A stretch of DNA of 64,000 nucleotides, taken from Cymbomonas tetramitiformis. Taxonomy: Eukaryota; Chlorophyta; Pyramimonadophyceae; Pyramimonadales; Pyramimonadaceae. Position numbers and translations under genes: made by a program. Position 1 is the stretch's first letter; every line of letters begins with the position of its first letter. The stretch is from positions 20,140 through 84,139 of the forward strand of contig LGRX02035485.1 in NCBI GenBank assembly GCA_001247695.2, given 5' to 3'. The notes under the pieces are model-generated. The model made no database searches. It was not told where the DNA came from and worked only from the letters and a program-made list of their open reading frames with translations. This document shows positions 48,180 through 60,000 of the stretch, one piece after another.

Positions 48180-50633
48180 CATGTATCAGTTTCCACGACG
48201 GGACCTACACTTGCCAAAATTTATATTCATCCCTAAAAATACGATAAGGCACGCTAAAGAAACATCACAACATCCCTATCAATATAAGCTAGGCGAGCAG
48301 GCCGGACAAGGGCCATCCAGGTTGACCTGGAATGATCTGAATAAGAGCACGCTAAACACCGTGCCATACAAATGTGCTTTGTCGTTAGGAAAGTTTCCCG
48401 CGTGCGTGGGGATAAGATACTGGGGAACGTGAGGCGGAATTTCAAGATTAGTTGACCTATCAGCGTACGTGTTAATTGTTTTTCTATTAGTTAATTTGAG
48501 ATCGAACTACAGTCTTCACAAAGCAGAAATTGCCCAGCGCCGCTGAAAATTCTTTTCAGACTAAAGCGCTTCGCATACACATATTTACCGCAACATTAAC
48601 ATCTCTTCCTGGTGCATAGCTAAAGTGTAAAACCTATTTTACTGATGAACGAATGCCTCGAATAAATCCCGCGGCTATTGGTACGTTTCCTGGCGAAGAA
48701 AACAAGGTGTTGGTTCGCAAATATGGCTCAACAACCGACGGATTACAGTTGACGTCAGCGACCAACGCTACACAGCGTATAGCTTTACGACATGAGCAGA
48801 AGATATTGAATGTTGAGCTCAAAAGCTTTCTCGAAGGGATTCCTTTGGGGAAAGAACTCGTCAATCAACCTTGAGTTTGTCTTTATTCGCGACATCATTC
48901 AGGGCAAGCACAAGTCCAACCACGAAACCATCGTAATCAGCCATAACAGGCTGCGAGATATGCAAGCAGAAATGTGCAATATATTTTAACCTGCTCTTGG
49001 TTTTGTGGCGAGGTATGTAACCTTTGTCTTGTCTTTTGGTAGACAAATACTGTAACCAACGCCGTCGTAAACCCTAGCGTAGCCCTAGCGCCAGGCACCC
49101 CTGGTTATTGAGAATAACGCGGACATGAAAGGAATGCCCTCGAGCCTCGACGTCGAGTCGGGTGATTGTGATTGGTGATACCCTCAACCCTGGTATACAA
49201 GCCGTCGGTCCACATTTATAATTAAATCGAATTTTTTCCTTGAATTAATTTCTTGCGCAGACTTTTTACATCCGCAAGAACGTTGGAAGTTGCTAAACTC
49301 GCTTGCACTCAGCTGCTTGGCAGGCTGTAATATGATATTCTGCTTCATTATGTTGCAATATATCATTACCTACATATTCATCATATTGCATATGCATGCT
49401 TCCTGCCAAGTGCGGGCGCACATCTCATTGCTTTCTGGGATTTTCGAGTGATGTTTCGAGTTTTTGCTCAAAACCTCCCTCAAAAATTCTGATTATAAGT
49501 ATGGTGCATCCCGCTGCATCCCGTTTGAGTAACTCGCCTTTGGTTTTTATGCACGTTTCCCTTCGCGCATACAAATTTTCAGCGTGTTGTGAGGTGTTGT
49601 GCTTGTGGTTGGCATCCCGCCATCTCACCGCAACACCCTCTCCGGAGGAGCGGCAGCGGCCATCCCGATGCTTCAAGAAAGGCTGTCTAAGGTACCATAT
49701 GATAATAAAGTATTATCATATAGTACTAGCGAATATTTATTGACATACGCACGTTGCATACGCTTGATGGGCTGCCCATCTTACGCACACTAACGGTCAT
49801 AACCCTACCGCAACTTCTAGATGACGGTGTGTGGGTCAGCTAAGCACCCAAGTAGACACTTTAAGGACATACTATGCCTTCTTAGGCATATACAAGTGAT
49901 ATGTATACCTTCGAATGTTTACTTGATTGCTGAGCTTGCCTGCGCAAGAATTGATCATTAACACTGTGAGCCCATAGTGGGCGGTGCTTAACACTGTGAC
50001 CGTTGACCGAACTTTGACTGAAATTTCCGAAGCCGTCGACCGTCCGATTTTCAATTTTTTTGCAGAACTGAAGAGCTCTCGTCGAGGAGCTTCCATCCGT
50101 ACAGTACGGTCAGAAATATTATTGGAGCAAACATTATCGGACCGCCGGCTTGTATACCTGGTGATACCATCGCGATCGGCATCGCATCCATCGTCTGGCT
50201 ATCTCTAAAGCAAAAGGGTCGATCTATGAATTGGTGTCTCACGTCAGACGACGTGGGATGGTGGGAATACGATTATACGAATAGGGCGGGGGATTTCTGG
50301 ATTTCGATCGGAAAACCGGAGCGCCATCCGATGGGCCATGCATCGCCACCACGCATTCGAAAACCTTCTCTTGGCTGGTGCCTGGCGGGTGCAGGTTCTT
50401 GCGTTGGTCGGGTGCGGGTGCAGCAAACGTACAAACGGGAACTTCCTGCACGACAGCTCGGGGCCAAAAATGTGCTTCATAACTAAGGCTGGCAATTCCT
50501 ACCTAGCAAAATTTCCTCCTAGACCAGCAAGAACGCTTAATATACCGCTTAGGAAACTTCGGTCTGCGAGCCTTTTGATCAGCTGGGTGCCCTTTCCCCC
50601 GGTGTTCACAAAACCCCGAGCCAAGATCTGCAT
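48180..50633. other. Gene-poor stretch, upstream of two divergent genes
   Basis: Contains only short ORFs. One at 48653-48874 (MPRINPAAIGTFPGEENKVL) starts with ATG and is uninterrupted for 73 codons, but nothing supports it over its antisense frame. The N-terminal exons of the minus-strand tRNA-binding gene and the promoter of the plus-strand AAA gene should lie here. Confidence 0.4.
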
Positions 50634-53600
50634 ATGGCGCGAAACAAAACGAGCACCATGCACAATAACTCAGAGTGCCTCAAATGGGAAGACCCTGCCA
50701 ATCAATGCCGGGCTCAAGTGGCTGACGACGCAGCTACTGTATTCAGCAGTAGCACCAGCAACAACTGGTGTTCCGTTGTCACCCCGCCGCTTTCCTGTAG
50801 TATTAGCGTCACCTTACGCGTTACAAACCAGTCCGACACGTTTTACCTTGGCGTCTGTGAAGCTTCGCAAGACTGGGACGATTCGGAGGCACCGGATGGC
50901 TGGTTATATCGAGGCTGTGGTACACTGCGAATCAAGGAAAAGAGTCGGAAGGACGACGTGATGAGAGGAGATGCGCTCCGTGGTGATGACCGCTTGGTAA
51001 AAGTTACAGTCGACCTGAAAGCGAGCAGCGTGGAGTTCCATCTTGACGGCGCCGTGCAGGGCAAACTGACTGGGCTCTCCGAGAAAGTCCGCATTGTTGT
51101 AGGCTTTGGGGGTAAGAAGCAGAAAGTCACGTTGCTTGAAACGACACGACAGCCTGATGAAGACGAAAGAATTGAGCGTGCTCAAGGTGCAACCCTTCCT
51201 TGTGTCCAGCTTTGACAGCCAAGTTTGAATCTAAACGAAAGTGAATCCTTAGAGAACCCTTCAAAGCTGTAAAAGCTTTTAGGAAATGCAGGGTACTGAA
51301 GCGAGTTCGTCAAAGGCTCGTAAAGGCGTATTGAGGGAAGTTGGTGACGTGTTTATTCACTCAGTTTGGGCTGTTACATCGATTTGATGTCTCCTTCGAG
51401 TACAAATATCAAATCGATATAACGTGGACAAGAGTCCACTGTCACGAGGGGGGCAACTTAGCTTCAGCATTTGTTGAACCATGGCGCGGTCTGTGTGCAG
51501 GAGTGGAAGCGAGCATAAGTGACTCCGTGCCGTTTCTCGACGACCTGCTTAAGAAATACTTCGAAAACGTGCAATGTGACGAAGAAGGCGTACCGTCGAA
51601 GATGTGCCGGTTGGTGCAGCACCTTGCTCTTGTGCAAGGCGGGCGGCGCGCGTGTGACATCGAGGCGCAGAGGACCGTGGCCACGCTGACAAGCCAACAA
51701 GGTGTCACGCGCTTTCCCAGCCTCTATGACTGTGCCCTATGCCACTGTTCCTCGCCTTTATCGGCCGGTTGAGCCTCCGACAAGGGACATCGTGCCAGTT
51801 GCATGTTTTCACTTGTCTTTGCCGGTTTAGGTCCCCAGCACACGCCCTCGTGCGCTGACATATTGGGGTGGGGTGAGGTTCTGTCAGACGAAGAAGTGGC
51901 AAGTATCCTGCGGACGCATGACGGACTCTTTCTTCCCCTGCTAGGACGGCTGCACCTTTTCTTCGCTTACGCCTCTTTGGCAGTCTCTGCCGCCACCACT
52001 GAGCCGGTCAAATACCAGATCTGGGAGGAGGACATGTTCCGCCTCACCATGGATTCGACGAAAGCAGAAAACGATACCCTCCCTTATGTTGGGCGTGTGA
52101 GCGAAGCCCTTAAGAGGATGCAGCAGACGTCCGACGTTGGGAATACGAAAGAAGGCATCGGCCTTGAAAGATTCTTGATCCTTGTGCATACATACTCTGA
52201 GTGGTATCAGAGCTTGAGTCAGGAGGCAGAGGCAAAGGTTCAAGCAGCTTTCGACGCGGCGCCTCGGGCTGCTCCACCAGCTTCTGGGCACTCCCAATGG
52301 TGGTGCCTTCGTTCGCCCTTCTCATGCTTTGACCACGACCAATCCCTGGAGACAAGCGGCACCTATGAGGGGCAGTCGAGCTCCGAGGAGGCAACACTAG
52401 TGAACATCTTCCTCGAGCCTGACGGCACCGCCTGCCTTTACCTCAAGCATTCCCTCAACAGCCGCCGGACTTGCCACCGGCTGCCACCGGCCGCATCTGC
52501 GCGGTCGGCCTTCTCACTGGCGACCCTCCAGTCCGTGGACGTGAACCAGAGTGACACCAGTGGTGTCACAGCGCTGCAGTGGGCGGCAGCGCACGGCCAC
52601 GAGGCGGTGGTGGGAATGATGCTTCGGGCCTCCGGGGTGGTGCTGGATGCCAAGGACGGCGAGGGCATGACCGCCTTCATGCGGGCCGTGGAGGGGGGCC
52701 ACGTGGGGGTGGCCCAGGCCCTGCTCGGGAGCGGCTGCGAGGTGGGCCTGCAAGACGATGCGGGCGCAACCATTTTGGTGCGCTGCGCAGCGCGAGGCGA
52801 TGCCCACATGGCCCGCGCTCTCGTCGAGGCGGTGGGTGAGAGCTCTCTCCTGGGCGACTTTCTGGACTGCCGCACGTTCCTGGAACACCGGGAGGAGGCA
52901 GGGCAGCTTGCGTGCGTGCTGAGTGAGCTCTGCCTGGCGTGCCCCGCGCAGATGGGGGCTGTGAGCTGGCGGCCAGGGTGCGTCACGGCGCTGGCCAAGC
53001 TGGCAACACGGGAGCTGCAGAAGGCGGCCTGCGAGGAGCCGCAGACTGTGCGGCGGGTGGTTCACCTCGCAAAGTACCTGGCTGCAAAGGAGGAGGGCAA
53101 GGCCCAGCTGCAAGGCACAGGCCCAGTGGCCTGCCTGATGCACATGCTTCGGCGGCGCAGCCCTCAGGACGAAGACACCGCGGCGGCGGTGGTGGCGGCA
53201 CACGCCTTGGGCCAGCTCGGGGTGTGCCCGCTCACGCTGAAGGACGATGATGCCGGAGAGCAGGCGCGGGGGTGGCAACGGGTGCTCGACCGCGCCATGG
53301 CTGGGCGTATCCGGAGGCGGTGGCTGTCGTCCAGGCTCTACTGGGCCAGGCGTCATCGGGCCTGCCAACGCGTTATCTGGCGCGCTTGGTGCGGCCACCG
53401 GGCGCGCCACGTGGCGGCCATCGGCGAGCGAAGCGAAGAAGCGGCTGTGTTGGCCAAGCTGCGGTGCCGGGTGCGCTTCTCTGAGGAGGAGGAGCGCGAG
53501 CTGGCGGGTCTGCTGAGCCCGAAGACTTGGCGGGCAGGGGTGGTTCTTGAACGCTTGGGGAAGCTGGTCGGCCGGCGGCTGAGGCTGCAACAGGATGAGG

Positions 53601-56600
53601 CGAAGCAGGCGCGGTTCTGCCAGAAGCTCGCTGGGGTGAAGGGGCTGATGGGGTCGGAGGAGCTGGCGGATCTCACGGCGAGCCTTGGATGGGTGGAGAA
53701 CTCCACAAAAGTGTGCGAGTATGCCCAGCTGCAGTACATGCTGCGCACCTTGGTGGGGCTGGAGCCGGTCAAGGCCTGGGTCGCAGAGCAGGTGGCCGAC
53801 GCGGCGGGGCGCTTCGCCTTTGGTGAGTTGCTCCCAGTGCGGCACGTGCTGGTGAAGGGCGAGCTGGGCACCGGCAAGAAGACCGCCGCGGAGATAGTGC
53901 TGCGGCTGCTGCGCATTCTGTCCACCGAGGACAGCGAGAGCTCAGAGAGCGATGTGCAGGAGGCTCTTCACAGCCTGGCGGAGGCCCACGGGGTGGTCGC
54001 CCAGCCGAGCGCACTGGGCGCGATGGTGGGGCAGCAGGTGAAACTGGCGCGTGGGGTCAGCGGAAGCGGATGCCTGAGGAAAGCCGGGGCTGTGGGGCGC
54101 GTGGTCGAGCTGCGGGAGGGCTCCGGCAGCTCAGTGCACCTCAGAGTGGAGACCCCCGATGGTGACCGGACCACATATGACCGGAGCCGGCTGCAGCTGG
54201 TGCTGCCGTCAACGTCGTCGGTGGAGAGCAGTGTGGAGGACCGGCTGAGGGACCTCGGGGTGGAGGTGCTACGTGAGCTGAAGGACCTGCTCAACAGCAA
54301 GACCGGGGAGATTGAGGTGGAAGAGAGGAAGCTGTACTTGGTCCGCGTGCTTCCCGGGGCGGCCGTCAAGGAGGACGTGGAGGGCCGCATCCTGTGGGAG
54401 ATGCTCGGCAGAGGCAAGCGCTCGCGTGCGGTGATCACTGGGGACCCGGTGACTCTGCATCGCTACCAGGAGCTCGCGGTGATGAAGGCGGTGTGGCCGT
54501 CCCTGATCGAGCTGAATGCGCTCAAGATGGCCGACGTGGGCGCCATCACCGCGCAGGTGATGAAGCTCCGGGGATACCAGCTCCGTGGCAGTGGATCAGG
54601 GGAGTTGGCTCAGGCGTCTACGGAAAGTGTCGGAGCGGAGGCTAACATGGGATCCAAAGGCCAGGGTATGCTACCCCCTTCCATCCCACCCCAATTCAAC
54701 CCCTCCTTGCGTGTTGTCACAGCTTGGAGTTTATGATATTAGGAGGAGGAGGGTGCTGGACCGCTGACCGGGTGTGGGCATCGGCAGAGGCAATGCTGGA
54801 AACAGCGGAGGAGATTGTGGAGAAGGTGGTGGAGTCGCCGCATAACTACCTTCCGAACATGGACGAGGACTACAAAGTGATGATCCCGGGAGCCTCCAAG
54901 CTGACTCTGCACTTCGACCCGCGGTGTGTAACGGAGAGCGGCTGCGATTATGTTTCCGTGCGCCTCGAGCAGGATGCGTGCGAGATCAGGCGGCTGGACG
55001 GCCCGAAGGGGGATAGTTGGACGAAGCCGCTGGAGGTGGCGGGGAATGAAGTGCACTTCCACTTCCACAGCGACGGGTCCAACGAGATGTGGGGGTTCAG
55101 GGTCGCGGTGAAGGCGGCCGTGCGGGTAGCGGGCTCCCCCTCGCGGAACGCGTTCGAGGACGCGGTGCAAGCAGTGACCCCTACGGCAAGTGAGCTGGTG
55201 GCCGTGGAGAGCGTGGCGCGCGAGTGCTTCCACGACTCCGACGTCCGCACGCGTGGCGCATACTGTGCGGGCGACATGCTGGAGATGGCCATCGCGAAGA
55301 AGAACCGGCGCACCGCCCAGGCCGCCAGTGGAGGCTCCTCGGAGCGCCTCCTGGCGCTGGCCGACATCCACCTGCTCGCCCTGCCCGACTTCGGCATCGA
55401 GGTCCTCAGCCACGACGAGCTGCTCTTGCTGCGCACGCAGGCGCAGCAGGCGCTCGATGCCATGATTGGCTGGGGCAACCACTGTCTTCCGCACTCCCCG
55501 AAGTGGTTCTTGGAACGCGCTCGCCAGATCCTCTCAACGCAGGTGACCCCCCAACGCCCCCTCTCCCGTGCCCTGGCAGCTCCATGACGAGACTCGCCCC
55601 GAGCCTTCCCCCTGTAAATCGGCCGCCTCCATGCTCTGCCCTGCAGCTGCTTCCCTGATGGGCCGCCCTCTGGACAGCCATTGATTCTCGCTGTAAATCG
55701 GCCGCCTCCATGCTCTGCCCTGCAGCTGCTTCCCTGATGGGCCGCCCTCTGGACAGACATTGATTCCCGCTGTAAATCGGCCGCCTCCATGCTCTGCCCT
55801 GCAGCTGCTTCCCTGATGGGCCGCCCTCTGGACAGCCATTGATTCCTGCTGTAAATCGGCCGCCTCCATGCTCTGCCCTGCAGCTGCTTCTCCTGATGGG
55901 CCGCCCTCTGGACAGCCCATTGATTGCCGCTGTAAATCGGCCGCCTCCATGCTCTGCCCTGCAGCTGCTTCCCTGATGGGCCGCCCTCTGGACAGCCATT
56001 GATTGCCGCTGTAAATCGGCCGCCTCCATGCTCTGCCCTGCAGCTGCTTCCTGATGGGCCGCCCTCTGGACAGCTATTGATTCCTGCTGTAAATCGGCCG
56101 CCTCCATGCTCTGCCTGCAGCTGCTTCCCTGATGGGCCGCCCTCTGGACAGCCATTGATTCCTGCTGTAAATCGGCCGCCTCCATGCTCTGCCCTGCAGC
56201 TGCTTCCCTGATGGGCCGCCCTCTGGACAGCCATTGATTGCCGCTGTAAATCGGCCGCCCATGCTCTGCCCTGCAGCTGCTTCCCTGATGGGCCGCCCTC
56301 TGGACAGCCATTGATTGCCGCTGTAAATCGGCCGCCTCCATGCTCTGCCCTGCAGCTGCTTCCCTGATGGGCCGCCCTCTGGACAACCATTGATTGCCGC
56401 TGTAAATCGGCCGCCTCCATGCTCTGCCCTGCAGCTGCTTCCCTGATGGGCCGCCCTCTGGACAGCCATTGATTCCTGCTGTAAATCGGCCGCCTCCATG
56501 CTCTGCCCTGCAGCTGCTTCCCTGATGGGCCACCCTCTGGACAGCCGTTGATTGCCGCTGTAAATCGGCCGCCTCCATGCTCTGCCCTGCAGCTGCTTCC

Positions 56601-59600
56601 CTGATGGGCCGCCCTCTGGACAGCCATCGATTGCCGAAGGCCCGGGCAGCTTGGCTCCGCTCACCATGGGCCGATGCTGAGCCCGTGAACCCGCTGTGAC
56701 GTGACTCTGCCATCTCTGTTGGCTTGGCCTGGAGGTGCAGACACATGGGGCAAGTCGTCCCTGCTGAGTTCACGTGGGGGTGCGCTGGCGCAGGACGTTC
56801 AGCGTGGGAGTGACGCTCCACTGAAGAGTCACCGCGCCTCCGGGCATGACACCAACTGGAATCTGGTCATCACCGGCGGCACCGGCGCAGGGAAGACCCT
56901 GTTTGCTCAGCATGCGCACAGCTTCCTGCGTGCTCACGGGGCGGTGAGTAGAGACGTGGTGGTGAAGGTGGACGCAGCGCGCTTCGGGGCAGAGGGCAAG
57001 AAGGCGGAGCAGCTGAGCGCCGCGTTCCAGCAGGCGAGGGGCGGCAGCGTGCTACTGGACAACGCACATGAGCTGCTGGCAGAGGAGGCTGAGGGAGGCT
57101 CAGCCGCCCGCGAGTCGCTTCGCCTGCTGCTCGCTGAGATGGCTCAGCACGGGCGATCGGTGCTGGTGATACTTGCGGGGTTGGCGGAGCCCATGGCGCG
57201 GCTCCTGCGCTCCGAGCCGAGCATGCTCGGGGATTTCCCAAATCAGGTGTGCATGGGAAACTTCAGTGCGGCAGAGCTCGTGGCGATGGTGGAGCGCCAG
57301 GCAGTGGCGGGCGGGCGGCGGCTTGTCGCGGGGCTCCCTCTGCGGCTGCAGAAGTTCATGGAGGACACGTACGGCGGAGAGGGGGAGCTTAGTAGCGAGC
57401 TGGGCAACGGCCATCTGGCGCAGAGGCTGCTGGAGGAGGCGAAGGCGAAGGCTCGCATGCGCCTGTTCACCCTCCGGGCCGAGCCGGGGAGCTCGCCAGG
57501 GCCGCTGGCGGAGCCGGGCGCGGCGGAGGAGGAGCTGCTGGATGCGGACTTCGGGCTGGACGGCAAGCTCGGCCCCTCGCAGGAGCATCAGGCGAGCATC
57601 GACCGCGAGGTGGAGGCGCTCATCGGGATGGAGTCCGCCAAGGAGTGGTTTGCAAAGCTCAAGAAGAAAGTGAAGCTGGTGGAGCGCACGGGGGACCGCT
57701 CCGTGCTCCGCATGTGTACCAACCTCGTCATCACTGGGAACCCCGGCACCGGCAAAACCACCTTCGCGCGGCTGCTGCAGCGCTTCCTCCACGCGTACGG
57801 CATGCTGCCCAAGAGCTGCTTCGTGGAGCGCAACGGGCTCGAGCTGAAGGCGGAGCACGTAGGCGGCACAGCGCCACGGGTGAAGGACGCGGTGCAGATG
57901 GCCAAAGGGGGCTGCTTGTTCCTCGATGAGGCGTACGCCCTGGTGGGCGGGGACGGGTCGCCGGGGTCACGAGGGGACCCCTTCAGCCAGGAGGCGGTGC
58001 GCACTCTGCTGACGGAGGTGGAGAACAACCGCACGGGACTGATGGTGGTGCTCGCCGGGTACAAGGACAAGATGGGGCAGTTCATGCGCTCGGACCCAGG
58101 GCTGGAGCGCCGCTTCCCCCTCGCGCTGCATCTGGAGGACTACACCCCCCTCGAGCTGGCGCGCATCTGCCAGCAGGTGGCCAAGGCGCAGTTTGGGAAG
58201 GCGTTCGAGGAGGGCCTGCTGGAGAAGCTCGCTAAGCACATCGCGGACTACCACACCTTCGAGATCCCGACCAATAACGGGGGGCTGGCGGTCAACCTCA
58301 CCGAAAAGGCGGTGGACCGCCTCACGGTCCGCATCCAGAACCTCACCGAGTGGGCCACGCGGTGGACCTCCGACCAGGAAGCGTGCGATGAGGAGAGCGG
58401 CACGGAGACGCGTGCATGTCTGGGACGGGCGGGCTCCCTCGAGCTCAGCCCACCAGGCGCGGGCTGCAGCACTCCGGCTCGCGGCCGGGCCTTATGCAGG
58501 CAGGAGTCGCGGTGTGATGCGCTGGCGATGCATCTCGAGGGCAGCACGCCAGAGGCTGGCCCGCGTGGCTCGGTATTCCGGCTGGAGGACGAGAGAGTGA
58601 AGGAGCTGTTTGGAACGCTGCGGGCGGTGGACTTCGCGATCTCGGCGACGCCGCAGCTCGGGGATCCGGCGGAGCGGCGGCTGGTGGAGCGGGAGGTGCA
58701 GGAGCTGGTCGGAATGCGGAGTGTGAAGAGGCACTTTGAGAGCATCCGCCGCACCATCGAGTACGTGGAGGGCGGCGGTAACCCTCAGATCCTACGCACG
58801 AGCCTCAACATGGTGCTCACCGGCAACCCCGGCACCGGCAAGACTACCGTGGCGCGGCTCCTAGCGCGGTACCTCCGTGCCTTTGGGGTGCTCCCGCGCG
58901 CGGCGTTCGAGGAGAAGAACGGGCTCGAGCTGAAGGGGCAGTACGTGGGTCAAACGGCGCACACGGTGAAGGAGGCCGTGGCCAACGCACTTGGGGGCAC
59001 GCTGTTTGTTGACGAGGCGTATGCACTTGTGGACCGTGGCGGGGACCGCTTCAGCATGGAGGCGGTGCGCACGCTGCTGACGGAGGTGGAGAACAACCGC
59101 ACCAATCTGTTCGTGGTGCTCGCCGGGTACAAGGACAAGATGCAGGCGCTGGTGGACAGCGACCCCGGGCTTGCGCGGCGGTTCTCGCAGGCGCTGCACC
59201 TGGACGACTACACCCCCGGGGAGGTGGCGCTGATCTGCCAGAAGGTGGCCAAGGAGCGATTCGACCTGGAGTTCGAGGCTGGGCTACTCCAGCAACTTGA
59301 GGTGCACATTGCGGCGGTGTACGGGGATGAGGCGATCGCGGAACAAAACGGCGGGCTTGCGGTGAATCTCGCAGAAGATGCATTCCGGCGGCTAGCCGGG
59401 CGCGTGGTGCAGCTCTCGGGAGCGGGGACGAGCAGCGGCCAGCACGACAGGCACTGCGCCAAGGTGCTCGTGGCGGCGGATTTCGGAATCCTCCGCAAGG
59501 AGCGCCAGCTGGGCGGTGCTGCATCGTGGATTGCCGGGCCACGAGGGCGCTCAGCGCCACGAACATCGCCGACGCGTGTGTTTGACTGGGGGAACGGATG

Positions 59601-60000
59601 TTGTAATAATGCGGCGTGTGCCTGTGACGCGGAGAACACGATGGATCCGCAAGAGAAGTTTGCGCCTGCTGAGCCTCGACTGATAATGAAAATGAAGGAA
59701 GTGGATGGTGAAAGTAAGGAGAAGAAAAGGGTGAAGAAACGTGCCATTGAGGAGGAGGAGGAGGAGGTGCCAGAAGAGGAGGAGGTGCTGGAGGTGGAGC
59801 TCACTGAAGAGGAAGTGCTTAACCGTCTCAATGCAATGGGCGTGTGCCCAAACGATTATGTGTGGCACAAACTGGAAAGTGGTTCGTGCGATAAGGATTG
59901 CTTCAGATGCGACAATGGGTTTGAGAATGGGTTTCAATGTGATGGCCGTGGTCACTTCGTTTGTCAGACGTGTGTATTGGAATTCACGCAAGATAAATAG
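50634..60000 (+). CDS. Large multidomain host protein: SPRY-like, ankyrin, IQ-like, CUB-like and CbbX/SpoVK-type AAA modules
   Basis: Five coding blocks: 50634 to about 51188; about 51326 or 51365 to 51701; 51831-54665; 54788-55542; 56794-60000. The last three junctions are GT-AG and in phase (CAAG|GTGTCA to GGTTTAG|GT; CAGG|GTATGC to TCGGCAG|AG; ACGCAG|GTGACC to GGCGCAG|GAC). Domains in order: SPRY-like (FYLGVCEASQDW and DGWLYRGCGTLR); ankyrin repeats (52540-52830); Arg/Trp-rich IQ-like helix (about 53300-53420); first AAA-like P-loop GELGTGKK (53855-53890); Mib/Herc2-like barrel (about 54020-54215); CUB-like domain (PHNYLPNMDEDYKVMIPGA, FHSDGSNEMWGF). The last exon has one AAA module with a degenerate Walker B (LLDNAHEL) and two full CbbX/SpoVK modules (GNPGTGKTT, LDEAYAL / VDEAYAL, GYKDKM). 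An acidic linker and a Cys-rich end (CDKDCFRCDNG) close it. Likely a remodelling ATPase; substrate unknown. The start codon is not certain. Confidence 0.75.
55613..56640 (+). repeat. 79-bp minisatellite, about 13 copies, inside an intron
   Basis: The unit beginning TGTAAATCGGCCGCCTCCAT recurs at 55613, 55692, 55771, 55850 and so on, with few changes, to about 56640. It fills most of the 1251-bp intron 55543-56793 of the AAA gene. Long minus-strand ORFs over it are artefacts of the repeat. Confidence 0.92.

Noticed and set aside
54948..56821. Long minus-strand ORFs (471 and 559 codons) with repeated QGRAWRRPIYS-like peptides
   Set aside because: They are translations of the 79-bp intron minisatellite and of the antisense of the CUB-like exon; no family and no codon logic beyond the repeat.
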